Below the pieces are notes generated by a model, which did not search any database, was not told where the DNA came from, and saw nothing but the letters and a program-made list of their open reading frames with translations. From assembly GCA_030710605.1 (NCBI GenBank), contig CP092886.1, forward strand, positions 55,581,956-55,645,955: a DNA stretch of 64,000 bases. Reading direction: 5' to 3'. This DNA is from Cordylochernes scorpioides (lineage: Eukaryota > Arthropoda > Arachnida > Pseudoscorpiones > Chernetidae). Numbering within the stretch: position 1 is the stretch's first letter; the number at the start of each line of letters is the position of its first letter. Of this stretch, positions 24,241 through 36,030 are shown one piece after another. The translations under genes were made by a program, and so were the position numbers.

Positions 24241-24868
24241 AATAAAAAACTCCAACTGGCCGAAGTGTCTATTTTTTTATATAAATATGAATGCCGGCCA
24301 GGCAGCCTCTATCTTTACTTTTATAAACTTAACTATTTAAAAAAAATAATAATAATAAATTCAATGAACTATGTGTATTGGTTCAAACTGGCCGTTTTAA
24401 TCGATTCGTTTGAGAAAGTAAAATCCAATTCTATATCCGTATTCTAAAAAATAAAATTGTCAGAAGAAGTTCCAGGTAAATGGCTAAAGACGCCGCTAGA
24501 TCTGTAACCAAATATTGCTACATTACTCAATCCTCGCTCGGCAGTGCGACATCGCTCTGTCTATCCCGCCCGAATAAATATTTTAGATGTGCGGCGGAGA
24601 AGCCAATTTTTCCCGGAGTCTAAAAATAGTCAAGTTTTCCCGTAAACTTTATTTTACACACACAACTTATTTAATAAAAATGTAAATATTTGGAACTCTC
24701 TAAAATAGCTCATTTTTAGGAAAAGTGGTACAAATATAAAGTTTATTTTAATACTTTTGGAAAATATAACAAAACGTGAAAAAAAATGTTATTTACATTT
24801 TACTCTTTCGAAGACTATTGATTTTGTCGAATTCTTAAAAAGGAATTATATTTGGAGATATTCTCAAT

Positions 24869-24994
24869 TTATCTTTCTCCATTTTTTATTTCCCACTTTC
24901 ATAGGTTTCTCCGTTTTGTAACCCCAAGGAGAATCCTCTGTAAGACCTGTGTGTCTTAATAAAGGCTTTTGTGTGTGTGTGTGTGTGTGTGTGT
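24869..24994 (+). mobile_element. (GT)n-tailed retroposon, copy 3
   Basis: A 126-bp copy ending in (GT)12 is flanked by a perfect 12-base duplication, GATATTCTCAAT (24857-24868 and 24995-25006). Sequence is nearly identical to copy 2 over the shared part. This shows insertion by reverse transcription rather than cut-and-paste. Confidence 0.85.
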
Positions 24995-25006
24995 GATATT
25001 CTCAAT

Positions 25007-25341
25007 GGAGGAGCGCAAACATATAAGAGCCCTTTAAAATGATTGAGCTCTGGTTTATCTCTTATACCAGGTGTAAAGCCTTTCTAGCGATTTTTTAAAG
25101 TTTCTTTAGAGAGCTGCGCGCGGAGCTATAGCCCGATTGGAGCTAGTGGAAAACAGGGATTGGTAAAATCGGCGAAAGGATATATTCTACCCTGCTCTCA
25201 CAAAGGAAATAAGCACATAATCTTTGTTCACTTTTCTATCTTTACGATTCTTCCTTGATGCCATAAAAACACTAAATACAGATGGGAATTTCGCCTGAAA
25301 ATTCGTTCGATGAAAAAAAAAAAAACGAAAAAATGTGCGTC
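25007..25341. other. no gene seen
   Basis: Short AT-rich spacer, nothing recognised. Confidence 0.5.
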
Positions 25342-25840
25342 ATCTATTGACCGTCTCTGCAAACTAGAATACTCGGGTTGGTGAGTAAGCCACAACACCA
25401 GCTTTGGAAAATCCAGAAAGCACACCTGAAGACCATGGCTTTGGGCTTTAGTCTAAGGCAGGCTTTGATTTCATAAGATGCACTAAGGATTCATGAAATG
25501 TTTAGAATTCGACAAATAGATGCTTAGCTGGCAAAGTGACTAGGCCAACTTTATGGACAAAATATCGATAGATTTTGCCGCAAAGAAACTGATCTATAAA
25601 CAGAATGGTCACTCCTTCAGTCAAAATAGACGTCAAAACTCCGTGCGCTGTCACATTTGAAAGATTTTGGGAATCCTTTGCAAATCTCATAAAAATAAAG
25701 CCTGCCCTACACTGACAAGGACCATATATCGAACCATCGTCTCCAGGTAACCGTTCTGAATTTGCCAAAGTTGGTTTTGTGGTTTTTATCATTGACTCGA
25801 GTATGCTAGTTTTCAGAGACGGTCAATAGGTGGCGCAGAG
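25342..25840. mobile_element. Penelope-like inverted element, type C2
   Basis: Long inverted arms: CTATTGACCGTCTCTG (25342) against CAGAGACGGTCAATAG (about 25814-25829), continuing inward through CTCGGG/CTCGAGTA and ACCAGCTTTGGAAAATCC versus TTTGCCAAAGTTGG. The outer flank GTGGCGC on the right resembles the AGATGGCGC edge word. Each arm holds a decayed hammerhead-like core. No ORF for a reverse transcriptase remains. Confidence 0.75.
25702..25746 (+). ncRNA. decayed hammerhead-like core, right arm of 25.3-25.8 kb element
   Basis: GCCTG stem I strand, CTGACAA (25712-25718; G8 changed to A), GGACCATATATC, GAACC, then ATCGTC and CAGGT pairing with GCCTG. A GUC-type cleavage triplet could be read. 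The changed core base makes activity unlikely. Confidence 0.35.
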
Positions 25841-26929
25841 TTTTTGTGTCATTTTGACGGGAGAGGTGAACTTTACAGAATCTAAAATACATTATCTCGA
25901 TATACTCACCTCATTTTCCTTCTGTACCTTTATTTATTTCAGACCCTATTTTTAATTTTTAACACGAGTAATTCCAAAATATAGAAACGTATAAAGATAG
26001 ATTTTAAAAATCAAGGCTCCTAAGTTAAAAAATATTACATATATAAAAACAATATCCTTATCATACATTTAAAATTCAGTTTAGTTTTACGTGTATGTGT
26101 GTTTTTTTTTTTGTTTGTTTCATGATATAAACTTTGGTGTAAATTAATTATTGCACAAATTGAATATCCACCGCATTGGAAAGCTTTATTTACTGCTAGG
26201 ATGAATATTTCAAGCATTTCTCTATTTAGTAAAATCTATAGAGGATTACGCAAGAGAGAGAGAGATGAATAAATATTGTTTGATGGTCCATCTTGTAAAA
26301 CACATCTACTATACTGTTCTACCGTTCATTTCGACCCAACAACTACAAAAGATTTTTTATTAATATATTTCCTCTTCTAATTACACTCATCTCCCCCCTC
26401 CAGAATCCAGGAAATAGAGATAATGATAAGACAGAAAGAATAAACAAACAAAAAATTAATCACAGCTATATACAGTCTTGATGTGGAGGGGCATAATAAA
26501 CACTGCATTTCCTTTAGTCATCTTATTTTCATTTTCTAACGATATTCTACGAACTGTTTAGAAGATAGGTGTGTGAGGATGCTAATTCATTGGCCTGAAG
26601 AATCTAATAATTCGGTAGAATTGAGGACCCCGAGGAGAGAGACTATATTTGCCATTCGTGGTCTAATAGAGAACCTCGAATTCTGAATATGGGGGGGTTG
26701 AATCATCCTAAAAGAGGTAACTAGAATATTTAGTAAATAGAGAGCATAAACAGTAGAAAACTTTATAGAAAATCTTGCGTGAGGTTAAAGGCACTTACTA
26801 ATCACTAGTCACAAGAGAGGAGTAAAAATTAGAAGGAGAATGTTCCATATCAAATTCCATCCATATTAGCAATCAGTGGCAATAAAATATTCCGTCTCAA
26901 TGTACGGAACATTCAATGAGATCTATTGC
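25841..26929. other. no gene seen
   Basis: AT-rich spacer; nothing recognised. Confidence 0.5.
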
Positions 26930-27250
26930 CCTGTTTGTGCGGCCAGAAATCATCCACTGAAATCTACTATGGCCATCCATCAAAAGGGAAACAAACTCAC
27001 ATTATCGTAGTGAGAATTTATGTCGCTCCCCATTAATCTATCGCCAGTTTCTCATATTTGAAGTTGCGACCTCCTTGTTTGTCTTAATCCGCCTGCGCCT
27101 TACATTTGGAGGCTTCCTGACAAAATTTATGAGGCGCCAAATGGCTACTCTGCTCCACCCCGACTTTGGTTCTTCTTTAATTTCAGAAGCAGATCCCTTC
27201 CACCTTTACAGGGAGAGGTGTAGACACATTCCCCCAGTGGTGTGTTTATA
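26930..27250. promoter_or_regulatory. repeat-free, higher-complexity block with homeodomain-type words
   Basis: Includes CCATTAATCTATCG, CAAAATTTATGAGGCGCC and similar words in sequence of higher complexity than the flanks. Candidate conserved noncoding element; no coding frame. Confidence 0.3.
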
Positions 27251-27649
27251 ACATTCGCCATGGCTGTTTTCTTGATGAAATACCTCGATACTGCTATCTT
27301 TCTATGGAGCTGATTTTTTCCCTTAATCTTTTAACAGAATGAATTTCATTGCTCTAAGTGAATTATTTTCCACACATGTGAATATATATAAACAATAATA
27401 TAATATATAAGTGTATCAATAAGATACAATGTTTATATTTCTAAGTGTGAGATCCACCTTTTATAACCATATAAATATTACAATAAGCCACAGCATTTTA
27501 GCACTTTCATCTTCTATATATTTCGGTTTAAAATATTACTTACCTTTGGGACATTTTTGTAGACATTGTTGCATATGTTAAATATAATAAACAAAATTTG
27601 ATCGTTTAAATCCCTAAGAAAGAGTCTTTGTCTGTGATATATTTTCATT

Positions 27650-28435
27650 GAGAATCAACCCCTACACAGAGCCCATCCACCACAATGGCCGCTTGCTTGC
27701 GGTACAACACCGACATTGAGAAAGTCCCCTTCTACTCTTGAACTTGTCTCGCGCCCCTCCGCCCATGTGGTGAGGGTTGGCAGGTAGGGCAAATATTGAC
27801 GGCCCGCCTCTGCACGGCAACTGATCTGAAGGGTGTCAAGTAGAGTGTCACACACGTTACCTCTTCCAAAGAAGGAAGGTGGAGAATGAGGCCCAGAAAG
27901 TGTAGCGAGTCCCATCGAGCAGGCAGGAGGGGTAAATGAGACAGCCATTGTTAATTTCGTCGTCCCCGGCGTTAATGAAAGGAAGGACCAGTACACGGGT
28001 CCTAAATGCTGTTCGAGGACAATATTGTTCAGAGGGCCTTTGTGAAGCATGAAAGAGATCGGGTTTAATTGGCGCCTGATGACACACGCGTAGCCTCCGC
28101 TCTTTTAACAAGGGCGTCGGGGGCGGGATTAGCATTTTAATTGGCGAGTCACGTGGTAATTAACGATCCAATCAACAGGCGCAGTTGTGTGGCGAGAGAA
28201 GCTCTGATTGGCCGAGCGTGCTAATTGCTGCGCCGTTCCAGATGGCGCGTGGGAGCCGCGCTGCGCCCTTTGTTCCCGCACTTCTCCCTTGAATTAATTC
28301 CCCGGGTGGCTCACACTCGAAGCAACACCAGCATGCATCCTCTAGGAAAGTCCAAGCGAAGCACAAAATCAAGCTTCATTAATCTCCATCTTCATTTGAC
28401 TGGCAATATCGCACGGATATCGTTTGACAATTAAA
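27650..28435. promoter_or_regulatory. GC-rich island with E-box, CCAAT and TAAT words
   Basis: A large GC-richer block. Around 28120-28215 are TTTTAATTGG, a CACGTG E-box (28150-28155), GTAATTAA, GATCCAATC and CTGATTGGCC within about 90 bases, a density of factor-type words suggesting an enhancer or promoter. A 131-codon minus-strand frame at 27655-28050 overlaps it but resembles no protein I know. Confidence 0.4.
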
Positions 28436-28540
28436 ACATGACCTTGCAATAATCAAAACTCTAGAGAAACTAACATTCGCACATTGAAGGATTCGTATGT
28501 GTGCGCATAGCTTCGAGGAAACCAAATGTAGCGACCTCAC

Positions 28541-28745
28541 CAGATTTCGGAATACCGATATTTATGGCGTGGGTCAACCAGCATCCAACTAGTTAGAAAG
28601 TAGAATCAAAATATTGGTTTAACACACGGTATATAAACTTTCAGATTTCGGAGTACCGACATTTATGGCTTGGGTCAACCAGAATCCAATTAGTTACAAA
28701 GTAGAATCAAAATATTGGTTTAACACACGATATATAAACTTTCCT
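28541..28745. repeat. tandem duplication, 102-base period
   Basis: Two copies start AGATTTCGGAATACCGA (28541) and AGATTTCGGAGTACCGA (28643). They share GGGTCAACCAG, AAAATATTGGTTTAACACAC and TATATAAACTTTC. Divergence is low, so the duplication is fairly recent. Confidence 0.85.
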
Positions 28746-29499
28746 TGTTGATTCAAAGGTCAACTTTCCTATATACCTAGGTTGAGGAATGGCCATTTTA
28801 TGCTTTTGCTCGCGTCTCTAACAGTTTCATTTCAAATGCATAGACGTTTTTTTATTATGTTCATTTATAACTTTTCCCCAGATTTTTGGAAATCCTATTA
28901 TAACCTAGGACGGTGGGACACAAACTCGATATAGGCAAAGTATTTTATTTAGTAAACTTCACATGTGTGATCAGCGCTTTAAATGTATATGATACTACCT
29001 CTTCCAGCTTCCCATGAAGTCGATATTCGACGTTCTTCTAGCTTCCAGGAAGACGACCGGTCGCAGCAGGCGCTAAGGTGACAGAGTTGCCCCGGGCGAC
29101 CAAGATGGGCGCTCTCCCCCGCCACCCATACCGGATATCCGGCCGCCATTCACAAAATTAGTTCTGTTTACGAACAATGGCCGCAACCCAATGTATTTAA
29201 ATTTGGACTTGGCCGGAAATAAACCTTTATGGTCATTGACCAAAAAATACGCTCGCCTCACACGATTGTCCTCAGGTCAGTGGGGATGGATGCACGATCA
29301 GTGAGACAATAGGCTGCGGTCTCCAGTTTTTATTGATATAAACCGCGGGCTGCAGATGTGATAGATGTGTTTAGATGAGATAGTTAGCTATTAGTAGTTT
29401 TTGATAGTTAATATCTGCAGATTAATTAACACGATCTATGCTTTTTCAAAGAACAGGATAATCCTTCAAATGACATACAATTTATAAACTATTCGTAGT
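28746..29499. other. no gene seen
   Basis: Contains a GC-richer stretch (29040-29290) without repeats or coding signal. Confidence 0.45.
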
Positions 29500-29835
29500 T
29501 AAGAGATCAATGGCATAATGCATCAAATGCATTTTGTACCAAAAAAAGCAACTTTAAAAAAATAATTGAAATAATGCATTTGTTTTATCACTATAGTTCT
29601 CAAACGTAATGGTAGAAATAAAAAATGAGCCACAACTCTAGTTTTGGAAAATTCCGACAAAAAAAGCCAACTTGTATACCATGGTTTCTGGCTATGGCTT
29701 TCATCAGTACAGGGGCGGCTCATATTCCGTACTATGGTATACAGATTGGTTTTTTTCTTAATTTTCCAAAACTGGTGTTGTGGCTCATTCATTATCATCA
29801 TCATTATACCCGGGGGATAAAACAAAGGCATTTGT
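29500..29835. mobile_element. Penelope-like inverted element, type C2, best-preserved core
   Basis: Left arm (GAGCCACAACTCTAGTTTTG at about 29625, then CCAACTTGTATACCATGG) faces a right arm (ACTATGGTATACAGATTGG, then CCAAAACTGGTGTTGTGGCT). The left extension with AATGCATTTGTTTTATCA matches 16.7 kb. Only the left arm keeps the full ribozyme-like core; the right arm keeps its 3' half. Confidence 0.75.
29671..29713 (-). ncRNA. hammerhead-like core, type C2, 29.7 kb
   Basis: Minus strand: CCTGTA (29708-29713), CTGATGA (29701-29707), a 12-base stem II region (two G-C pairs left; GGGC/GCCC-type in relatives), GAAA (29685-29688), stem III ACC/GGT with a 2-base AT loop, A17 (a GUA cleavage triplet), then TACAAG (29671-29676) pairing with CCTGTA except for one mismatch. 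The core boxes and stems I and III are intact; stem II is weakened. Confidence 0.55.
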
Positions 29836-29916
29836 TTAATGTATTATAGGTTTATGAATACCATCCTCCCGAAAATTTATGTTATAAATATGTGTGAGCA
29901 ATAGTTACCCAGAAAT

Positions 29917-30169
29917 TATTTGAAAAAGTAAAAATTAAATCAGGTAAAAAGTTTCTTTTTATTTATATTTGCTTTCGAGCAAATTAACAAAAAAAAAAAT
30001 TCCAAATTCAAAAAATCTCTCAATGCATTTAAAAGAAACCGCCTAATAAGCGGAGATGAAAACAAAGAATATCCGCCCGTTGAAGAGCAGTTAATTTGCT
30101 CGAAAGCTAGCAAATATAAATAAAAAGAAACTTTTTACCTGATTTAATTTTTACTTTTTCAAATAAATA
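29917..30169. mobile_element. palindromic element, type B copy 1
   Basis: Near-perfect inverted arms of about 74 bases (29917-29990 and 30096-30169) share AAATCAGGTAAAAAGTTTCT, TTTTTATTTATATTTGC and TTCGAGCAAATTAAC. In the right arm GTTGAAGAGCA...TGCTCGAAAGCT forms the family hairpin. No coding capacity. Confidence 0.8.
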
Positions 30170-30899
30170 TGTGTAATTAACGTACGATATTTTAAAGGAG
30201 TTTATTATATTGGACTAGAATACGGCGAATTTTCAATACGTTCTTATGCAATAAAATAAACTCTATGAAATCATCCTTCCTTCACTACAAGTTGTAATAT
30301 GCTGACACTTGCAAATGCTCGAACTTCCGAAGTCATCCAGAGCCGATGCTCAATAGGATCTTGCTAACAAAAAAAAAAGGTTTGGATAACAAATATTTAT
30401 GCAAAGTTTTAACGAACCACCTTCTTGAAGTAGAAATTGAAAGAAATAAGGCGCAACTAATAAAAAAAAGAAGATCCGTACTCTATAAGTATTGATATTT
30501 CAGTAAGAAAATTTATTGAGAGGACCTGATCAACGAATTTCACCACTGTGGGACCAGGCCCTCCTATTTTTGTATAATTGAAGTGCCAACATATTGGTAT
30601 CAAGATGAGTTAAAGCACTTTCGGTTGACTGATGGTTATATTTGGAATACTATTCCATCTATATTTCCATGCAAAGTACTCTATCTGAGTCAACGATTGA
30701 TGTAAAACGTGCTTGCTCTGTTATCTCCATCTCTCCCTGGAAATGTCTATATAACTATTCCATCTTGGATTCAAACGTCACGTGAGCTATGTGGGAACGT
30801 GAATTTACTATAGAAGTGTCAAACATGTTGAGTTAGGAGTTTTCAAGGCCAGATCGAAATTGTTTTAAATGAGTGATATTGAAGAGAGCCTTGGGAAGA
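30170..30899. other. no gene seen
   Basis: AT-rich spacer; nothing recognised. Confidence 0.5.
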
Positions 30900-31290
30900 A
30901 CTCGACCAGATGAGGCAGGGAGGGAGAGTAGCGCCGTCCTGGCACCCTACTAAATGACCCAAGGCCATCAAGCAGGAAGATGCGAGGGAGACAAACTCGA
31001 GGAGCCTCTAATCACTGAGCAGATCGTTTACTCGGGTCATTCCTACATTCCTGGGCCGAGGCGTGATAGAAGCACCATTGAGGGGTTCATTTGCTTGGGG
31101 GTGGCGACGCGGCGAGACAAAAGGTTAATAAAAGAATCTCCCCTCCACAAAACCACTGCTTCACGAGGTGTCTCTATTTTTTTATCCTTCCAGCGAGACT
31201 TCTAATTGCTAAGCCAGGTAATTGTACTGTTGGAGTCAGTCGGCCTTGAACCCTCCCTCCCCCAGCCCCTCTTGTTTACCCACGGAGGCC
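30900..31290. promoter_or_regulatory. GC-richer repeat-free block
   Basis: High-complexity, moderately GC-rich, no reliable ORF. Candidate conserved noncoding element. A long AT-rich spacer follows. Confidence 0.25.
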
Positions 31291-34020
31291 ACTTCCTGAA
31301 TGTTCTTGATATCGACCTCATATAAAACGTGCCGAAGTCAGATAACGCCTCTTTATCTAGAGGATTATTGAATTGTGACTTTTTATACAAATTCTAAATA
31401 TATCTGTGGAATATTGAACCAATCTAACTGAAGAATTATTGAAGCTTAAAGCGAAAACTTTTGGGATATAATAGTAAATAATTCTATATATATAAAAGCT
31501 AAATTTTAGCCTATCTTTCAAATTGGTTAGAATTATAACTGTATCGAGAGTAATAATCACAAGTTGAATTCCAACTTTGTTATTTTGTTAAATAACCAAC
31601 TTTAAAAGTGATTTATAAAAGCCCAAAATTCTTATTTTTCCTTAAACTTTTCCACCAGCAGCAAGTAATAGGATGAACAAATGGAAAATATCGATGTCTG
31701 AAAATTAAGAAAGGTGAAAAAATCTAGCATCTGGTTTAGTAGCGTATGAAACAATAGAAGAAAATCTCACTTGATGCGATAGCTTTTTTACTAAGCACAG
31801 AATATTATGTTAAAAGACACGTGTTATTTACAAATACATGTTATTTATATATAATAATATCAATATAGGCTTCTTTAATGCCTTTTTAGAGGAAGATTTT
31901 ACGTGTTACTAAAGTATATATTTTGTTTTTTTTTTTAATAATTGTAAATGTGTATCGCTGTGCTTGAAGCAATAACTTAACTAATTGAAACCACTCCCTT
32001 GCATATAATGAAATGTATACGGGTGGATATGTAACGACTTGGAACCAAAGAAAACATTAAACTGCCTTAAAGAGCATGATCTCTAGAATTTCATCTGCAG
32101 CGACAAAGTATATATATATGGATTATAATTTTTTTTAAAAGACAAATAATTAAAATTATTAGTAAAGAAATAAGTACTTTCTCCCAAAATATTTCACTTA
32201 AAATAGTTCATTTCATGTTTAATGCATAAATTGAGAAAAATAATCAATTTTTATGGTAATTGAAACAAAAAAGGGATCACTTGATACATAGAAAAAAGTG
32301 GAAGGTATCAAAGTTTATTCTTTCTTCAAAACCCAGTTCCTTCCACATCAATAAATCCAGTTATTAAGTAGAGGCGTTGTTCCTTCTTAAGTCGTCATAA
32401 CGAACACGTTGAAGCCCTTTAGAATTTTTTAAAAACTTTTTTTAAGTCACAAAATAGAGCTCGGTTGGTTGATGGGAGGCAAAGCTTAAAAGATCTCCAA
32501 AGTTCGGGAGTTTGTTTCTTCATTTCAAAATCTGATTTCTCTCTGTTGTAATCTCCGAGCTTTAGTTAAGAAGTAGGAGCTCAGTCCCCACCCTGGTATT
32601 GCGGCGGCAGCCTGAGAGAGATGGGCTATTGAGCAGAATTTATATTACGACCACTTTTTTTGGTTGCATTGGGACCGCCCTCCCTTTATCTGTTTAGTCT
32701 TAACTATTATTTGCTCCATAAAAACTGGGAGTTATTAATTCCCCTTTTGCTCTGTCTGACCTTTTGTCCAGAGGGGAAGTTCAGGGAGTGCGGGGGGAGT
32801 TAAGGGTGAACGAACTGTGCGGTGTTGATGTTTCAAAGAACTTTACATTACATCCCCTATCCAACACATTCTGGTGGCCAAACATCCCGTTGTAAAAATG
32901 AGCATGTCTTACCGAGTTATTCTAATTTAAAATTGTCGTGTTTATATTGATCTGTTGCAACTGATGCAGTGATTCGTAAAATCCATTGCCCAGACCTGGA
33001 AGCTTATAGGAGAATGCCCATCCATTGGATTTAACGCTAGAAATCATCATCCTAAGCAGATCTATGGAATCGACCTTCAAAAGTGAAAAGATCTGTTAGG
33101 AGTAAAAGCGTCAGGTAGAAGAACAAATCTGGTGGAAGTCCAATCCGATATTTATTGGGGACTTGGTTGCAGCATCAATGCTGTGGGCGGTAAACGGTTT
33201 ATATTCTATATAGTGATTCTATGTAGATTCTATATAGGTATTCTATATATAGTGATTATTCACCCTCTATTTACAATTATAGTTTATACTGAATCCCATG
33301 ATTTGACTCTGGTGCTGCTTCAGAAATAATAAAATGGATTAATAGTAACATCCCCCCCAGTACAAGCGAATTTTATAAATTTCATATTTATAAGTCAGAA
33401 ATGTCACAAATAGATTTTTTTCAGGGAAAAATAAATATTTCTAAAATGTTTAACCATGTAAAAATTGAAGTTTTGTAATATTTATTTCCCCCGAAATTAT
33501 TTATTTGACACAGACTTAAATATGAATTTCTTATTTCTGAAACAACACCAAGTTTTTACATTATGTAATTTAGCCATTATGAAAGAACTTTAATAAGATA
33601 GAAATTATTCGCTTCCATCACGTTACAATTCTTGTCAGGATCTGGCTGCAGGACTGTCGGGGGCCACGGCTCAAGTAATGTGGTCCAACCATATCCCACC
33701 AAGACTGAGCAGCATGCTGTTAAGTGTCAATGGCGATTTCCAAGTTTAATTATGTCACAATACTCCAAATAAGTTTACAACGATAAAACTATAACTCTTT
33801 TTTAGAAAAAGTTAGTATATACAAAAAATAAGAAATACTTATTATAGAGGCAATTTATAAAATGGTATCATACTCCGTAGTGCATTTTTCATAATCTATT
33901 GTTTTTCCGCGAATAATTCATCATGTATGCGGGAGTTTATAAATTATCATTTAGTTATTAACAAAATTGAGAATAAAATATTTTAATATGGGCAATAATT
34001 TTTCAGACAAATATTGAGCC
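31291..34020. other. no gene seen; AT-rich spacer
   Basis: Largely AT-rich. A repeat-free, less AT-rich patch lies at 32450-32830. No coding frame or repeat identified. Confidence 0.45.
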
Positions 34021-34620
34021 AAATCTCATTCCTTGTTCAGGACAGTAATAAGGTCCGGACAGTGATTTAGTTCATGCTGAGGACTTCCCCAACACAAAGG
34101 ACATCCCACCCATGCTGATTCACCAGTTAGAGCTGAATCGCCCCGCGTGGTCACAAGAAAGAAAAAAGAAGAATCTAATATTCTCAACCAAGTCATTCTT
34201 CTTAAGGGAAATGAAAAGGTGGCCGCCAAAATTATAAATGATGATAATCCCCTTCTCCCCTTTCGGACAAACAATTAACAATTACCGCAGTCTTCGTCTA
34301 GACCGCCAGGCTTTCACCTTCCCCAAAGGGGAGGACACCTTTGTTCCTAGGGAGGGGATTGAGGCAGGGGGAAGCGAACACAACATATTTCAAGAAAAAT
34401 GACTTGGCCGATTTTTATCTCGCACCTTGCTATAGTTTCCCGAATCCTGAAAAACGTTTTTCCATTAAGACCCTGAGTCCCTCCCCCCTCCCATGTGGTA
34501 CAATAGTACTTACCATTACCGCCACAATGGAATGCGTCCTAACGAAGGGGACAAAGGAAGTTGGGGACCGACCACGTATCCATCAGATCGACAGGTGGTC
34601 CCCAAGTTTTTAATTCTGTA
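34021..34620. promoter_or_regulatory. GC-richer repeat-free block
   Basis: Higher complexity than its flanks, with short frames of up to 90 codons that look incidental. Candidate conserved noncoding element. Confidence 0.25.
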
Positions 34621-36030
34621 CTTTCAAAATATAATATATTTGTAAGAGCTGCTACTGCCTCTTCCCTCCTCCTTTCTTTTCTTGCCTTTTTTTTTTACTC
34701 TCTCTCTCTCGGGGTACGAATTTTGTGAACTATTTTTAATTTTTGATTCCCTCTGCTCACAACGACCGAACATCTGGAAAAAAATCAACCTACTTGAAAT
34801 GTATTCATTTTTTTATTCGATTCGGAGCCAACCTGTGAGATTTGTGTGGGGGCTGGAAATATAACGGATTCAGGTGAATAGGAGGAGCCTGCGGTATGGT
34901 TTGTTCTGGGAATCCAAACAATTTGGCTGCTACACCTAATTCCTGTATGCTTCCTTTCTCCCCTCGCTTTAGTCTTGTTTATTGTTTTGAAATGTTGTAC
35001 ATTTGTATTAGCTTTAAAAACTAATCTAGTTGTTATGAAATATGTCATCCTGAAAACAATGTGCGTTAATGGCTTACCCAAACTCCTGGTAGTTGGTATG
35101 GTAGCCATGTACTCCTGTACGTACTATGGAGGCTGTAGGTTGCTGCTGTATGCCATTTCTCATCTAGAAGGATTTTTATACTCATTGAAGTGATTGATTA
35201 TTATTACTTTAACAAATATTTGTATTACATTTTGTGCTCCGTCTTTTCTTCTTCTCTGCTCTAAAAATGAACGCACATATGCTCTCCTCTCCTGAATAAG
35301 CAATCTTAACTTGAATTATATAGTTGCTCTAGCTATTTTTTTTTTTTTTAATTTGAGGGATAAGAAGTTTTTTTTTTTTTTAATTCAAAATATGGCTAAA
35401 TGATCATTACTACATTCCCACTCTCGGAGTATTATCTACAGTTGCGGCTCTGCAATCTGAAACCAACAAACCAACCTATAGAGAGAGCAGTTTTATGAAA
35501 AAGATTCCTATCATAAAATATCATCAGAATTTACAAATATTTTTCTGCAATATATGTTTCTTATTTTGATTATTTTTCTTTTAAACTTTCTAGCCGAAAA
35601 CATATCACTCTAAAATTCAAAATAAAAAAAATCTATTGCAGAAAAGTTTTTGTTAATTCTCATAAATAACTGGAGTCTAACTCCTTTTCATAAAATCTCA
35701 TCGCTACAGGTTTGTCTTTTTTTTTAGAGAGAGCCAAATATCAGATTTAAATACTTTGCGCACCTAACTTTAATATTTCGCTGCATTATTTCGATGAAGT
35801 TAATGTATTTTTGTTCTTTTGCGATGAATTCTAATTCCGACTTGCTCATCATCTGTATGAATTGAAATTTCAAATGAAAGTGGAAATATTTCTCGGCATG
35901 GTTCAGTGTCCTCAACCCAGAGCTTCATTTCTTCAGCTCCAAGCCTAAGGTGGCAGAAAAAAAATCTGGGCGATAATAATAAAAAAATCTCTTAGACAAA
36001 AAAAGATTTTCTCAATTCTCTTCAGGAGTA
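34621..36030. other. no gene seen
   Basis: AT-rich with T-runs (35335-35350, 35370-35382). Nothing supportable. Confidence 0.45.

Larger units (their letters stand above)
23697..24315. mobile_element. Penelope-like inverted element, type A copy 2, with nested retroposon
   Basis: Arms of about 90 bases face each other. The left (23697-23790) reads ATAGACACTTCAGCCAGTTG onward; the right (24195-24290) is its inverse, ending AACTGGCCGAAGTGTCTA. Outside the right arm ATGAATGCCGGCCAGGC and CTCTATCTTTAC continue the family end. Each arm carries a hammerhead-like core pointing outward. The interior holds GTTTTTGACTCGCGCTTTAG, shared with 57.1 kb, and a nested (GT)n retroposon. Confidence 0.8.

Noticed and set aside
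27655..28050. 131-codon open frame, minus strand
   Set aside because: No recognisable family or domain, overlaps a second frame of similar length, and lies in a GC-rich island where stop codons are rare by chance.
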